Shown here piece by piece: positions 33,636 to 42,157 of a DNA stretch of 64,000 bases; position 1 is the stretch's first letter; each line of letters opens with the position of its first letter. The stretch is from Halobacillus litoralis. Its GTDB lineage: Bacteria; Bacillota; Bacilli; Bacillales; Halobacillaceae. Location of the stretch: assembly GCF_009856415.1 (NCBI RefSeq), contig NZ_WMEZ01000003.1, positions 248,001-312,000 on the forward strand. The letters run 5' to 3'. Made by a program: the position numbers and the translations under genes. Below the pieces are notes generated by a model. It ran no database searches and was not told the origin of the DNA. It worked only from the letters and a program-made list of their open reading frames with translations.

Positions 33636-35111
33636 TTATTCAGATTTAAGTTCGTTTACGAGTTCATCATACTTCGGACTGTTCAAGAAATTATCAACAG
33701 AGATGTGGTGAGCATTTGGTACCCTTTGGATCGCACGTTCCGTCAAGTCTTTGTGGGTAATGACGATGTCTACGTCACTTGGCAGATCATTGATCGCCAT
33801 GTTCGTCACGTCAATTTGAATTCCTGCTTTCTTGAACTTGTTCTTAAGGAGAGACGCTCCCATCGCACTGGATCCCATACCCGCATCACAAGCGAAAATG
33901 ATTTTATCGACATTGCTGCGGTCTACGGAAGGAACGACGTCTGTGTCTCTATCTGAAACCTCTTCATTCGCCTCTTCTTTTTGCTCTTCTTGTTGAGAAT
34001 TCAACTGTCCAGAAACAGAGCTCTTCTTCCCTTTCATTTCTTCCATTTTAGCTGTAGCTTCGTTCAAATTTTCTTCCTCATCATTTTTACTGAATTTAAG
34101 AATCAAGGAAGCGACGATGAATGATGCCAGTGTCGCAAGAAGAACACCTGCAATCACACCAAGGTGATCCCCTCTAGCTGTCAATGGCATAAGCGCGACA
34201 ATACTTCCCGGAGAAGGTGTCGCCGTTAAACCAACACCGAAAGCAACGAATGTTGTTGTTCCAGTTACACCCCCAGCAATGGCTGCTAAAATCAAGGACG
34301 GCTTAGACAAGATGTACGGGAAGTAAATTTCATGAATACCACCAAAGAAGTGAATGATGGCAGCTCCTGGTGCTGTCTGGCGCGAAATTCCTTTTCCAAA
34401 GATACTGAATGCCAATAGAATTCCTAATCCAGGACCCGGGTTTGTTTCAAGTAAGAATAGAATCGATTTTCCTAATTCCTGTGTCTGATCCACAGCAATC
34501 GGACTTAGAATTCCGTGGTTGATCGCATTGTTCAAGAATAAGACTTTTGCCGGTTCTATGAAGATGTTAACCAGCGGCAGTAATCCCGCATTTACTAACG
34601 CTTCAACGGCAGAACCTAAAATGTTCGTCAGCCCTGACATAATTGGACCGATGATATAATAACCGACAATCGCAAGGATCGCTCCCACGATACCAGCAGA
34701 AAAGTTGTTGATTAACATTTCAAATCCAGACTTAATTTTACCTTCAAAAAGTTTATCTACCCATTTGATGGCCAGACCGCCAAGTGGACCAATCAGCATC
34801 GCGCCAAGGAACATCGGAATGTCCGCTCCTACGATGACACCCATCGTAGCCGTCGCACCGACGACTCCTCCACGAAGTCCGTGAACCAAACGTCCACCTG
34901 TAAAACCGATCAGTAGTGGCAGCAAGTAGGTGATCATCGGACCGACCATTTCTGCTAAATCTTCATTAGGAATGTATCCATCTGGAATAAATAAAGCCGT
35001 GATTATACCCCATGCAATAAATGCTCCGATGTTCGGCATGATCATTCCGCTCAAAAAGCTTCCGAACCGCTGAACACGAGCTCTTGCACCTGTTTGTTTT
35101 TTCTCACTCAT
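33636..35111 (-). CDS. mtlA: Mannitol PTS enzyme IICB
   Basis: A 491-aa mannitol permease. IIC membrane domain (about 1-340; FIAWGIITALFIPDG, GGRLVHGLRGGVVGATATMG and the substrate motif GGIHEIYFPYI), a charged linker (about 345-400), and a IIB domain with phospho-cysteine in IIFACDAGMGSSAMGA (about 407). The IIA part is supplied by MtlF. It imports mannitol as mannitol 1-phosphate. Promoter region (35112-35300) contains an operator, a cre-like site and a promoter. Confidence 0.96.
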   Translation of the reverse strand: MSEKKQTGARARVQRFGSFLSGMIMPNIGAFIAWGIITALFIPDGYIPNEDLAEMVGPMITYLLPLLIGFTGGRLVHGLRGGVVGATATMGVIVGADIPMFLGAMLIGPLGGLAIKWVDKLFEGKIKSGFEMLINNFSAGIVGAILAIVGYYIIGPIMSGLTNILGSAVEALVNAGLLPLVNIFIEPAKVLFLNNAINHGILSPIAVDQTQELGKSILFLLETNPGPGLGILLAFSIFGKGISRQTAPGAAIIHFFGGIHEIYFPYILSKPSLILAAIAGGVTGTTTFVAFGVGLTATPSPGSIVALMPLTARGDHLGVIAGVLLATLASFIVASLILKFSKNDEEENLNEATAKMEEMKGKKSSVSGQLNSQQEEQKEEANEEVSDRDTDVVPSVDRSNVDKIIFACDAGMGSSAMGASLLKNKFKKAGIQIDVTNMAINDLPSDVDIVITHKDLTERAIQRVPNAHHISVDNFLNSPKYDELVNELKSE

Positions 35112-35155
35112 GAGATTTCCTCCTCGTCTCGTTTGTTCTCTTTTTCTGTACTTTT

Positions 35156-35185
35156 ATAGTAAAGCGGTTACACCCCTGTTCTCAA
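35156..35185 (-). promoter_or_regulatory. Promoter of mtlA
   Basis: Minus strand: -35 TTGAGA (35180-35185), 18-bp spacer, -10 TACTAT (35156-35161). Both boxes deviate from consensus, as expected for an activator-dependent promoter. Confidence 0.55.
35159..35172. promoter_or_regulatory. Catabolite-responsive element (cre) candidate
   Basis: GTAAAGCGGTTACA fits the cre consensus TGWAANCGNTNWCA except for the first two bases. It overlaps the -10 box of PmtlA, the position expected for CcpA repression. Confidence 0.4.
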
Positions 35186-35202
35186 GACAATCTAAATGCA
35201 GC

Positions 35203-35225
35203 TTTGTCAAACGCGACGTGACAAA
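35203..35225. promoter_or_regulatory. MtlR operator candidate at PmtlA
   Basis: Perfect inverted repeat TTTGTCA-N9-TGACAAA, 17 nt upstream of the mtlA -35 box. Same architecture as at 33330-33352. Confidence 0.7.
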
Positions 35226-35321
35226 TCTAAAATAGGCCCTTCGAACCTTGCTAAATAGGAATCGTTTTTTCATAAGTTGGCGCTTTATAACGCAAAATAA
35301 GCCAAATAAGGAGGAAAAGAA

Positions 35322-36956
35322 ATGAACGTTGCGCAACTTTTAATCAAATGCTTAGAAAACGAAGGCGTCGAATATATCTTCGGTGTTCCAGGAGAAGAAA
35401 ACATCGATGTTATGGATGCTCTTCTGGACTCATCCATCGAATTCATTACGACGCGTCACGAAACGAGTGCTGCTTTTATGGCCGGCACCTACGGAAGACT
35501 GACGGGTAAGCCGGGAGTCTGTCTGGCCACACTCGGACCAGGAGCGACTAACCTTTTAACCGGTGTAGCCAATGCGAATATGGACCATTGCCCGCTGATC
35601 GCGATTACGGGGCAGGCCGGACTGAACCGCCAGCATAAAATTTCCCACCAGTACTATGATCTCGTGGACATTTACGCACCTGTAACGAAGTGGAACGCTC
35701 AAATTAAGACAGGCGAGATTGTTCCTGAAGTCGTAAGAAAAGCGTATCAGTTAGCGATGCAGGAAAAACCGGGAGCGACCCATATTGATCTTCCGGAAGA
35801 TGTGGCGAGCATGGAAGTGACGGCCCAGCCCCTTCCAATCACCGGACGCTCGCTCCCCCAAGCCGACGAAAAAGTCATTCGAGATGCGGTTGATCTGCTT
35901 TCCAAGGCAGAAAAACCTCTGATTTTAGCAGGAAACGGTATCACTCGAGAGCAAGCAACAGACGAGCTCCAAGCGTTAGCAGAAAAAGCGAACATCCCCG
36001 TCGTCCACTCGTTTATGGGGAAAGGCGCTTTGTCCTGGAAGCACAAACTAAGCCTCCTAACGGCAGGACTGAGTGGGAAAGATCATATCACCTGTGGTTT
36101 TCAACAAGCTGATTTAATCATCCCGATTGGTTTTGATATGGCCGAAACGCCACCTCAAAACTGGAACCCGACCGGTGAGACATCCATTTTGCATATCGAT
36201 ACAGAAGAAGCTGAAATAGACGCTTATTATCCGGTAGCCTTGAACGTCATCGGAAATATCAAAGAGAATTTGAAACAATTAATAGAAGCAGTACCTGCAA
36301 AAGAAAGAAACCTGGACTGGTCTACAGCGATCCGTAAAAACATCCTCGATGAGTATGATCAGTATCAACAGGATGAGGCCTTCCCGCTTAAACCGCAAAA
36401 AATCATTGCGGATTTGAGAAATGCCATGGCCGATGATGACATCGTGATCTCAGATGTCGGTGCCCACAAAATGTGGATGGCCCGCATGTATCATACATCC
36501 AATCCGAACACCTGCCTCATCTCGAACGGGCTCGCTTCCATGGGAGTAGCGGTTCCTGGTGCGATTGCAGCTAAAATGGCCGCTCCTGATCGGAATGTGG
36601 TCGCTGTTTGTGGGGATGGCTCTTTTCTTATGACAGGAGCAGAGCTTGAAACCGCGGTCCGACTGAATTTACCGATCATCATTCTCCTTTGGAGAGATGA
36701 TGGCTACGGCTTGATTGAATGGCATCAGATGAAAAAATTCAAGCGTCCTTCCAACATTGAATTCGGAAACCCGGACTTCATCAAATTGGCCGAATCTTTC
36801 GGCATGGAAGCCTTACGTGTTGAGCAGTCAACGGACCTAAAGAAAGTGCTGGACCAGGCAATTTCCATGAACAAACCTGTGTTAATTGACTGCCCAGTGG
36901 ATTACAGCGAAAACATGAAGCTCACGGAAAAACTAAAAAATATCACATGCGAATGA
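35322..36956 (+). CDS. Acetolactate synthase-like ThDP enzyme
   Basis: A 544-aa thiamine diphosphate enzyme of the catabolic AlsS/AHAS group. Active-site Glu in TRHETSAAFMAG (about 47), the LGPGATNLLTGVANA and ITGQAG motifs, and a ThDP/Mg site opening with CGDGSFLMTGAE near 430. In B. subtilis AlsS the second half of that site reads WND; here it is WRD, so the metal-adjacent Asn is Arg. No regulatory small subunit is adjacent, and an aldehyde dehydrogenase follows 9 nt later, which suggests the product may be an aldehyde or ketol fed to it. The reaction is not certain. Confidence 0.8.
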   Translation: MNVAQLLIKCLENEGVEYIFGVPGEENIDVMDALLDSSIEFITTRHETSAAFMAGTYGRLTGKPGVCLATLGPGATNLLTGVANANMDHCPLIAITGQAGLNRQHKISHQYYDLVDIYAPVTKWNAQIKTGEIVPEVVRKAYQLAMQEKPGATHIDLPEDVASMEVTAQPLPITGRSLPQADEKVIRDAVDLLSKAEKPLILAGNGITREQATDELQALAEKANIPVVHSFMGKGALSWKHKLSLLTAGLSGKDHITCGFQQADLIIPIGFDMAETPPQNWNPTGETSILHIDTEEAEIDAYYPVALNVIGNIKENLKQLIEAVPAKERNLDWSTAIRKNILDEYDQYQQDEAFPLKPQKIIADLRNAMADDDIVISDVGAHKMWMARMYHTSNPNTCLISNGLASMGVAVPGAIAAKMAAPDRNVVAVCGDGSFLMTGAELETAVRLNLPIIILLWRDDGYGLIEWHQMKKFKRPSNIEFGNPDFIKLAESFGMEALRVEQSTDLKKVLDQAISMNKPVLIDCPVDYSENMKLTEKLKNITCE

Positions 36957-36965
36957 GGTGAACAC

Positions 36966-38399
36966 ATGAAAATCGGCTCCATCATCAATGGTGAAGAATA
37001 CCGGGAAGACACACGGAAAACCATCACGGTAAAAAATCCGTACAACGAGGAAGTGGTTGCTGAGCTGGCCTTAGCCAATGAAGAGGACTTGAACAGAGCC
37101 ATCGATATTAGTTACGACACATTTCATCAAACCATGAAGAAAATGCCTGCGCATGACCGGGCAGACATTCTTTTAAAAGCATCGAAACTATTAGAAGAAC
37201 GTAAAGATGAGTTCGCTGAAACCATCACCAAAGAAGCCGGGAAACCCCTTCAATTCAGCCAGGGTGAAGTGCAGCGCTCAGTCCAAGTCCTCCGTTTTGC
37301 GGCAGAAGAGGCGAAACACATCGAAGGGAAAGTCATCCCGATGGATGCAGCAATTGGCGGGGAAAACCGAATTGGGTTCACCAAGCGCGTGCCGCTCGGC
37401 GTTGTGGCAGCGATCACACCGTTCAACTTCCCTTTAAACTTAACGCTGCATAAAGTGGCGCCTGCCATTGCCGCGGGCAACACGATCGTATTGAAACCAG
37501 CGGAAAAAACGCCGGTTTCCGCTTATAAACTCGTCCAGCTTCTTCATGAGGCCGGACTCCCAAAAGGCGCCCTTAACTTTCTACTCGGTACAGGTAAGGA
37601 AATTGGCGACCCACTCGTGAAGCACGATAAAATCCATAAGGTCACATTTACAGGAAGCCTGCCTGTCGGGCGAATCATCCGTGAGAATGCAGGATTCAAA
37701 AAAGTGACGCTTGAACTTGGCTCAAACAGTCCGAACATTCTTTTTGAAGATGCCGACCTGGATTATGCGGTTTCGAGTTTAGTCAAGGGCGCTTTCGCTT
37801 TTTCAGGCCAAGTTTGTATTTCGGCCCAGCGCATTTATGTCCACCAGAATATCTACGACCGTTTTCTAAAAGCGTTTATTGAGAAAACAGAAGCACTGAA
37901 GATCGGTAATCCGATGAGCGAGGACACGGACTTTGGACCAATGATTAATGAAGATGAAGCGAAGCGCGCAAAGATGTGGATTGATGATGCCGTTGACAAT
38001 GGCGCGAAAGTGGAAACCGGCGGGGAACGGGATGGGACCTTATTAAAACCGACCATCATGACAAACGTCAAAAGCGATATGAAAATTATTGCAGAAGAAG
38101 TATTCGCGCCCATCGTGTCTGTCATTCCTTTTTCATCAGAAAATCAGGTCGTCCACCAGTCCAATGACTCCATTTACGGACTGCAGGCCGGCATTTTCAC
38201 AAGAGATATCAATCGCGCCTTTCGTGTGGCCGATCAATTGGAAATGGGCGGGGTTTGGATTAACGAAATGTCCACTTACCGTCAAGACAACCATCCGTAT
38301 GGTGGTGTGAAGAAGAGTGGCATTGGACGGGAAGGCGTCCAATATGCCCTTGAGGATATGACGGAATTGAAGTTTTACGGCATACGACTGAATGGGTAA
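36966..38399 (+). CDS. NAD(P)-dependent aldehyde dehydrogenase
   Basis: A 477-aa ALDH superfamily enzyme. Cofactor-binding and catalytic residues are TPFNFPLNL (about 146-154), KPAEKTP, FTGSLPVGR, ELGSNSPNIL (catalytic Glu) and catalytic Cys in FSGQVCISAQR (about 284). C-terminal EVFAPIV and PYGGVKKSGIGREG are normal. It follows the ThDP enzyme by 9 nt with a GAGGTG site, so the two are co-translated from one transcript. Substrate preference (lactaldehyde/glyceraldehyde-like versus others) cannot be fixed from sequence. Confidence 0.9.
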   Translation: MKIGSIINGEEYREDTRKTITVKNPYNEEVVAELALANEEDLNRAIDISYDTFHQTMKKMPAHDRADILLKASKLLEERKDEFAETITKEAGKPLQFSQGEVQRSVQVLRFAAEEAKHIEGKVIPMDAAIGGENRIGFTKRVPLGVVAAITPFNFPLNLTLHKVAPAIAAGNTIVLKPAEKTPVSAYKLVQLLHEAGLPKGALNFLLGTGKEIGDPLVKHDKIHKVTFTGSLPVGRIIRENAGFKKVTLELGSNSPNILFEDADLDYAVSSLVKGAFAFSGQVCISAQRIYVHQNIYDRFLKAFIEKTEALKIGNPMSEDTDFGPMINEDEAKRAKMWIDDAVDNGAKVETGGERDGTLLKPTIMTNVKSDMKIIAEEVFAPIVSVIPFSSENQVVHQSNDSIYGLQAGIFTRDINRAFRVADQLEMGGVWINEMSTYRQDNHPYGGVKKSGIGREGVQYALEDMTELKFYGIRLNG

Positions 38400-38437
38400 A
38401 AAAACTGCTGTCCGAATTCTGGACAGCAGTTTTTTTA
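38399..38437. terminator. Bidirectional terminator between ALDH and GluDH
   Basis: Stem AAACTGCTGTCC / GGACAGCAGTTT with a 7-nt loop and seven T; an A run on the other side serves the convergent glutamate dehydrogenase gene. Confidence 0.92.
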
Positions 38438-39745
38438 TGATTCGAGATCTTTTTCTCCGATCCAACCACGAGCATCCATCGCTTTAACAAGGTGACTGAT
38501 TCCGACCATATACGCTGCATCGCGCATCCGACAGCCTTTTTCTTCTTTCATCTGAATAACCTTTTCAAAGCCTGTCAGCATTTTTTCTTCCAACTGTTTA
38601 TTGATTTCATCCACTTTCCAGTAGTAATTCATATTGTTTTGGACCCACTCAAAGTATGAAACCGTTACGCCCCCAGCATTGCAAAGAATGTCAGGGATGA
38701 CGAAGATTCCTTTTTCCTCAAGGATTTGATCGCCTGCCGGAGTTGTCGGACCATTGGCCGCTTCGGCAAGAATTTTCGCCTGTATGGTGGGTGCCGTGTT
38801 TTCTGTTACCTGATTTTCAATCGCAGCCGGGATAAGTATATCAACAGGAAGGCTGAACATCTTTTCATTCGTGATCGGTTCTGCTTTTTCATAAGAAGAA
38901 GCATAGTTTTCTCCATTTTTTGTGAAAGCCAGTAAATCCGGAATATCAAGGCCGCCTTCTTTATAGATGCCGCCTTTCGCGTCCGTGACCGCTACGATTT
39001 TCACACCGAGTTCATGCAAAAACTTCGCTGTCATACTTCCAACATTTCCGAAACCTTGAATGGCCGCGGTCGCTTCTGTCATCTCAATTCCTAGCACTTT
39101 ACATGCTTCCCGGATCGTGAATACGACCCCGCGCCCCGTCGCTTGAAGACGCCCGAGCGAACCGCCTAGCACAACAGGCTTCCCTGTCAGCATACCAGGG
39201 ATATTATATCCACGAAGTTGATCAAACTCATCAACCATCCATCCCATGACCTTCGGATTTGTATTCACGTCCGGGGCGGGGATGTCTTTCTGAGGTCCGA
39301 TGATTGGGGTGATTTTCTTGATGTAGTTTCGGCTCAGGAGCTCTAACTCATTCTCAGATAATTGATCGGGATCAACAATGACCCCACCTTTTCCTCCCCC
39401 TAAGGGTAGGTCGATAATCGCAGATTTCAAAGACATCCAGATGGATAGTGCCTTCACTTCATCTAAATTAACATCGGGATGGAAGCGGATCCCGCCCTTT
39501 GTCGGTCCAAGGATATCCATATGTTGAGACCGGTACCCTGTGAAATTTTCAATCCTTCCATCGTCCATCCTTACAGGGATGGAAACTTCAAACACCCGCA
39601 TCGGTTTTTTCAGCAGGTGATAGATGTTCTCATGAAGCCCCAGTGTCTCCACTGATTCCTTCAGTAACCCTTTCACAATCTCATAAGGATTATGCCCATG
39701 CGTCATAATATCCGACTCCACCTTATCGTACCTTTCCTTACCCAT
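38435..39745 (-). CDS. NAD-dependent glutamate dehydrogenase
   Basis: A 436-aa Glu/Leu/Phe/Val dehydrogenase of the RocG/GudB type, interconverting glutamate and 2-oxoglutarate plus ammonia. Substrate motif GYRSQHMDILGPTKGGIRFHPDV (given in parts here: GYRSQHMD and GPTKGGIRFH), catalytic lysine region LPLGGGKGGV, NAD fold IQGFGNVGS, and C-terminal LAEAANGPTTP are all present. RBS is GAGGTG upstream of ATG 39745. Catabolic role is suggested by family; in halophiles it also feeds glutamate pools. Confidence 0.93.
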   Translation of the reverse strand: MGKERYDKVESDIMTHGHNPYEIVKGLLKESVETLGLHENIYHLLKKPMRVFEVSIPVRMDDGRIENFTGYRSQHMDILGPTKGGIRFHPDVNLDEVKALSIWMSLKSAIIDLPLGGGKGGVIVDPDQLSENELELLSRNYIKKITPIIGPQKDIPAPDVNTNPKVMGWMVDEFDQLRGYNIPGMLTGKPVVLGGSLGRLQATGRGVVFTIREACKVLGIEMTEATAAIQGFGNVGSMTAKFLHELGVKIVAVTDAKGGIYKEGGLDIPDLLAFTKNGENYASSYEKAEPITNEKMFSLPVDILIPAAIENQVTENTAPTIQAKILAEAANGPTTPAGDQILEEKGIFVIPDILCNAGGVTVSYFEWVQNNMNYYWKVDEINKQLEEKMLTGFEKVIQMKEEKGCRMRDAAYMVGISHLVKAMDARGWIGEKDLES

Positions 39746-39776
39746 ACTCCCACCTCATCCTTCCATATTTTTCTAC

Positions 39777-39824
39777 ACCAGGTCATGCATTTTCTTCCAG
39801 ACCAGGTCTTACATAAATTACCAA
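39777..39824. repeat. Two 24-bp direct repeats downstream of CDF gene
   Basis: Units at 39777 and 39801 (ACCAGGTCATGCATTTTC and ACCAGGTCTTACATAAAT at their starts). The same 24-bp unit occurs twice again at 40880-40927, on the far side of the CDF gene. A weaker third unit may precede at 39753. Confidence 0.65.
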
Positions 39825-39828
39825 TCAT

Positions 39829-40803
39829 TCACATATCATTCTTATTAGGGTCCCACGATAATTGCTGATCATCTTCATCTGATTCAATAATGACTTCTGT
39901 TACACCGCGCTGGTTTAGGATTTTCTTCTCAATTCCATCGAGCACGTGATCGATGGTTTCTATAGACATTTCAGGATCGAACTCTAATTTCAATTCCACA
40001 TGCAGCTCTTCTCCCTCTTTCATAACCAACAACTTTTGGATATCCCGCACTTCAGGGTGCTCAAAGACAAATTCACCGATTTTCTTCTCCATTTCTTCAT
40101 CTGCGACCCCTAACACACCAGCTGCGTTGTCTAAGAAAATACGGCCGACTACGTAAAACAGCATGACGCCGATGATAACGGAGGCATATCCTTCAGCTGT
40201 GTGAAAAGGTGTATAGGTGGCAATAAGGATGGAAATCATCGCAATGAGTGCACCCGCAGTAGCCACCATATCTTCAAGGAAAACCAGCTTTGTCGCCGGT
40301 TTTGCTCCTCCTAGATTTGCGAGGCTCACTTTTACAACCTCCATGCCTTTGACATTCTCCTGTCCGATATCTTTGACGACTTCTTTCATGGCTTTGTACA
40401 AGACAAAAGACTCAAGAATGGCAGCAACCCCGAGTACCGTTAAGTTCAGCCAGAGCCAAGAACCAGCTTCTGGTGGGTGAAGGATGTGATGGATTCCTTC
40501 TTTGATCGTTTCATACGCCAATATGCCAACGATAATGACAGCACCAAGCAATACAAGGTTTACAAGCCGGGCAAACCCATTCGGAAATTTATCGGTCGGT
40601 GCTTTTTTACTAAGGGCCGAACCAATAAACACAAAGAATTGGTTGGCCATGTCACCAATGCTGTGCATCATTTCCGCAAACATCGCCACATTCCCAGTAA
40701 TGAAGTAAGCAATGCCTTTGATCAATGAAATCGTGGCATTTATAATGCTCGCCCATAGTGCTGGTTTATTGCCTTTCTTCAATAATACGAATAACTCTCT
40801 CAT
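39829..40803 (-). CDS. Cation diffusion facilitator (CDF) family transporter
   Basis: A 324-aa proton- or sodium-coupled divalent metal efflux protein. It has six membrane helices in the order M1-M2 (ASIINATISLIKGIAYF; AMFAEMMHSIGDMANQ carrying the HxxxD site), a long loop, M5 with FLEDMVATAG, and a C-terminal cytosolic domain (about 225-324) rich in Glu/Asp. The second HxxxD site is replaced by LEDMV, as in the SLC30A9-like branch, so metal choice may differ from zinc/iron exporters. It is bracketed on both sides by 24-bp repeats. Confidence 0.87.
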   Translation of the reverse strand: MRELFVLLKKGNKPALWASIINATISLIKGIAYFITGNVAMFAEMMHSIGDMANQFFVFIGSALSKKAPTDKFPNGFARLVNLVLLGAVIIVGILAYETIKEGIHHILHPPEAGSWLWLNLTVLGVAAILESFVLYKAMKEVVKDIGQENVKGMEVVKVSLANLGGAKPATKLVFLEDMVATAGALIAMISILIATYTPFHTAEGYASVIIGVMLFYVVGRIFLDNAAGVLGVADEEMEKKIGEFVFEHPEVRDIQKLLVMKEGEELHVELKLEFDPEMSIETIDHVLDGIEKKILNQRGVTEVIIESDEDDQQLSWDPNKNDM

Positions 40804-40879
40804 CCCTTACTCCTTTCCGTCCCCGGCTTCTCCCCATAGTTTCCCAAGAATGAACGGAAATCATTCCATAAAATGTCTG

Positions 40880-40927
40880 ACCAGGTCTTACATATTCTTC
40901 CGTACCAAGCCTTACATTTTATCCTAA
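40880..40927. repeat. Two 24-bp direct repeats upstream of CDF gene
   Basis: Units at 40880 and 40904 (ACCAGGTCTTACATATTC and ACCAAGCCTTACATTTTA at their starts), the same family and period as 39777-39824. Located 77-124 nt upstream of the CDF start. Confidence 0.65.
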
Positions 40928-40940
40928 TTAAAAAGAACAC

Positions 40941-40970
40941 AAAAAAGGCACCCCTTGTTGGGATGCTTTT
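40941..40970 (-). terminator. Terminator after azoreductase gene
   Basis: Stem GCATCCC / GGGGTGC with a short AACAA loop followed by CTTTTTTG on the minus strand. Confidence 0.7.
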
Positions 40971-40986
40971 CCTTGTCTTCTTTTAT

Positions 40987-41613
40987 TTAGAATGAAGCAG
41001 CTGCAGATGCGGCTTCTTCCAGACCGTCTTCGATGATTTTTTCAGCGCGATCAGGGAATTGGTTATGACCTTCGACCACGAGTGTTGTGATATCTTGGAT
41101 TCCCCAGAATTGCAGAATGTTTTCAACATAGTTAACCGCCATTTCTGCAGATTTCGCCGGGCCTTCGGAATAAACACCGCCACGGGCATTCAAGATGGCT
41201 ACCTTCTTATCCGGAAGCAGGCCGACTGGACCTTCTTCAGTATAACGGAACGTCTGCCCAGCCTGAGCCAGGTAGTCGAAATACGTATGCAGAACAGCTG
41301 GAATAGTGAAATTCCATAGAGGGAATGCAAATACGACTTTATCTGCAGCAAGGAACTGATTCAAGTATTCCGTTACTGTATTCGTCGCTTCAATTTCTGC
41401 TTCAGTAAGCTCCATGCCTTTGGAAAGTTTAAACATACCATTGATTTTATCATTATCATAGTAATCCAAGTTTTCTTCGAACAAGTCGAGCTCTTCTATC
41501 TCATGATCCGGGTGGACCTGTTTATAGTTATCCAAGAATGTGTGGTAGAGTTTGACGCTCACAGACTGCTCCATCGGTCTGGAATTTGCTTTTACGAAAA
41601 GTACTTTTGTCAT
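40987..41613 (-). CDS. azoR: FMN-dependent NADH azoreductase
   Basis: A 208-aa flavodoxin-fold enzyme reducing azo dyes and quinones, protective against thiol-specific stress in Bacillus (family knowledge). FMN-binding FVKANSRPMEQSVS at the N-terminus, FAFPLWNFTIPAVLHTYFDYL (stated as FAFPLWNFTIP here) with the AzoR signature, and ARGGVYS further on. The ATG at 41613 is taken because it has 8 nt spacing from GGAGG; ATG 41616 is adjacent. A CGGAC-type inverted repeat lies 75 nt upstream. Confidence 0.92.
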   Translation of the reverse strand: MTKVLFVKANSRPMEQSVSVKLYHTFLDNYKQVHPDHEIEELDLFEENLDYYDNDKINGMFKLSKGMELTEAEIEATNTVTEYLNQFLAADKVVFAFPLWNFTIPAVLHTYFDYLAQAGQTFRYTEEGPVGLLPDKKVAILNARGGVYSEGPAKSAEMAVNYVENILQFWGIQDITTLVVEGHNQFPDRAEKIIEDGLEEAASAAASF

Positions 41614-41687
41614 CATGTGAACCTCCATTTATATAAATTAGTTGGTGTAACAACCATAAGTTATAACAAAAAACAATCATAGCTGTT

Positions 41688-41713
41688 CGGACGTAACGAA
41701 TTATTTATGTCCG
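41688..41713. promoter_or_regulatory. Inverted repeat upstream of azoR, operator candidate
   Basis: CGGACGTAA and TTATGTCCG (8 of 9 complementary) separated by 8 bp, between the azoR start (41613) and the divergent yjzC gene. The base composition and position suit a MarR/DUF24-type quinone-responsive repressor, but no regulator gene is nearby. The remaining 41629-41914 spacer is AT-rich with no ORF. Confidence 0.35.
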
Positions 41714-41838
41714 TAATTCAAGATGTTGCTACACAAACTATTCAACGTTGTTTATCTTATTAACTTATCTTTTAAATGTCAAACCACAAGTTTTGGGAAA
41801 TAGAAATTCGTTCAAATGTAACATTTTTACAAAAAGAG

Positions 41839-41864
41839 GTTTTCAGTCTGTCTTATGCGGATAT
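41839..41864 (+). promoter_or_regulatory. Possible sigma-B-type promoter for yjzC
   Basis: GTTTTC (41839-41844), 14-nt spacer, GGATAT (41859-41864), close to the sigma-B pattern GTTTAA-N14-GGGTAT, 50 nt before the yjzC start. A TATATA-type sigma-A -10 overlaps, so the assignment is weak. Confidence 0.3.
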
Positions 41865-41914
41865 ATAGCTTATGTGCGCACAACTAAAACAAATTCGAAA
41901 GGATGTATTTCTAA

Positions 41915-42100
41915 ATGGCTGATCGTTACAAAACAGGTGAACAAGCTCCAAAAGCAGGTACTTACGAATTTGATGGTTTAGTGGATGGTCGTAAAAACAA
42001 CAATGTGACCGAGGATGAGAAACATATCGAACTGAGCAATGGCGATACGTTCCCACCTCTTCGCTCCAGTAAAGAAGCAGCTTACTGGAAAAAAGCATAA
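41915..42100 (+). CDS. YjzC-like small acidic protein
   Basis: A 61-aa soluble protein with the YjzC signature: TGEQAPKAGTYEFDGLVDG and SNGDTFPPLRSSKEAAYW. YjzC is a short Bacillus protein of unknown function, expressed in stress and sporulation phases according to family knowledge. Start is ATG after GAAAGGATG. It is alone on the plus strand and shares a terminator with the convergent gene at 42158. Confidence 0.75.
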   Translation: MADRYKTGEQAPKAGTYEFDGLVDGRKNNNVTEDEKHIELSNGDTFPPLRSSKEAAYWKKA

Positions 42101-42121
42101 TCATACGCACACACCACATAG

Positions 42122-42156
42122 AAAAGTCCTGGACATCCCCCTGCCCAGGACTTTTC
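42122..42156. terminator. Bidirectional terminator
   Basis: Stem AAAAGTCCTGG / CCAGGACTTTT with an internal 11-nt loop; serves yjzC and the convergent 74-aa gene. Confidence 0.88.
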
Positions 42157-42157
42157 G

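Noticed and set aside
38260-38520. 86-aa minus-strand ORF across the ALDH/GluDH junction
   Set aside because: It crosses a strong bidirectional terminator and overlaps two well-supported genes; it is a shadow frame.
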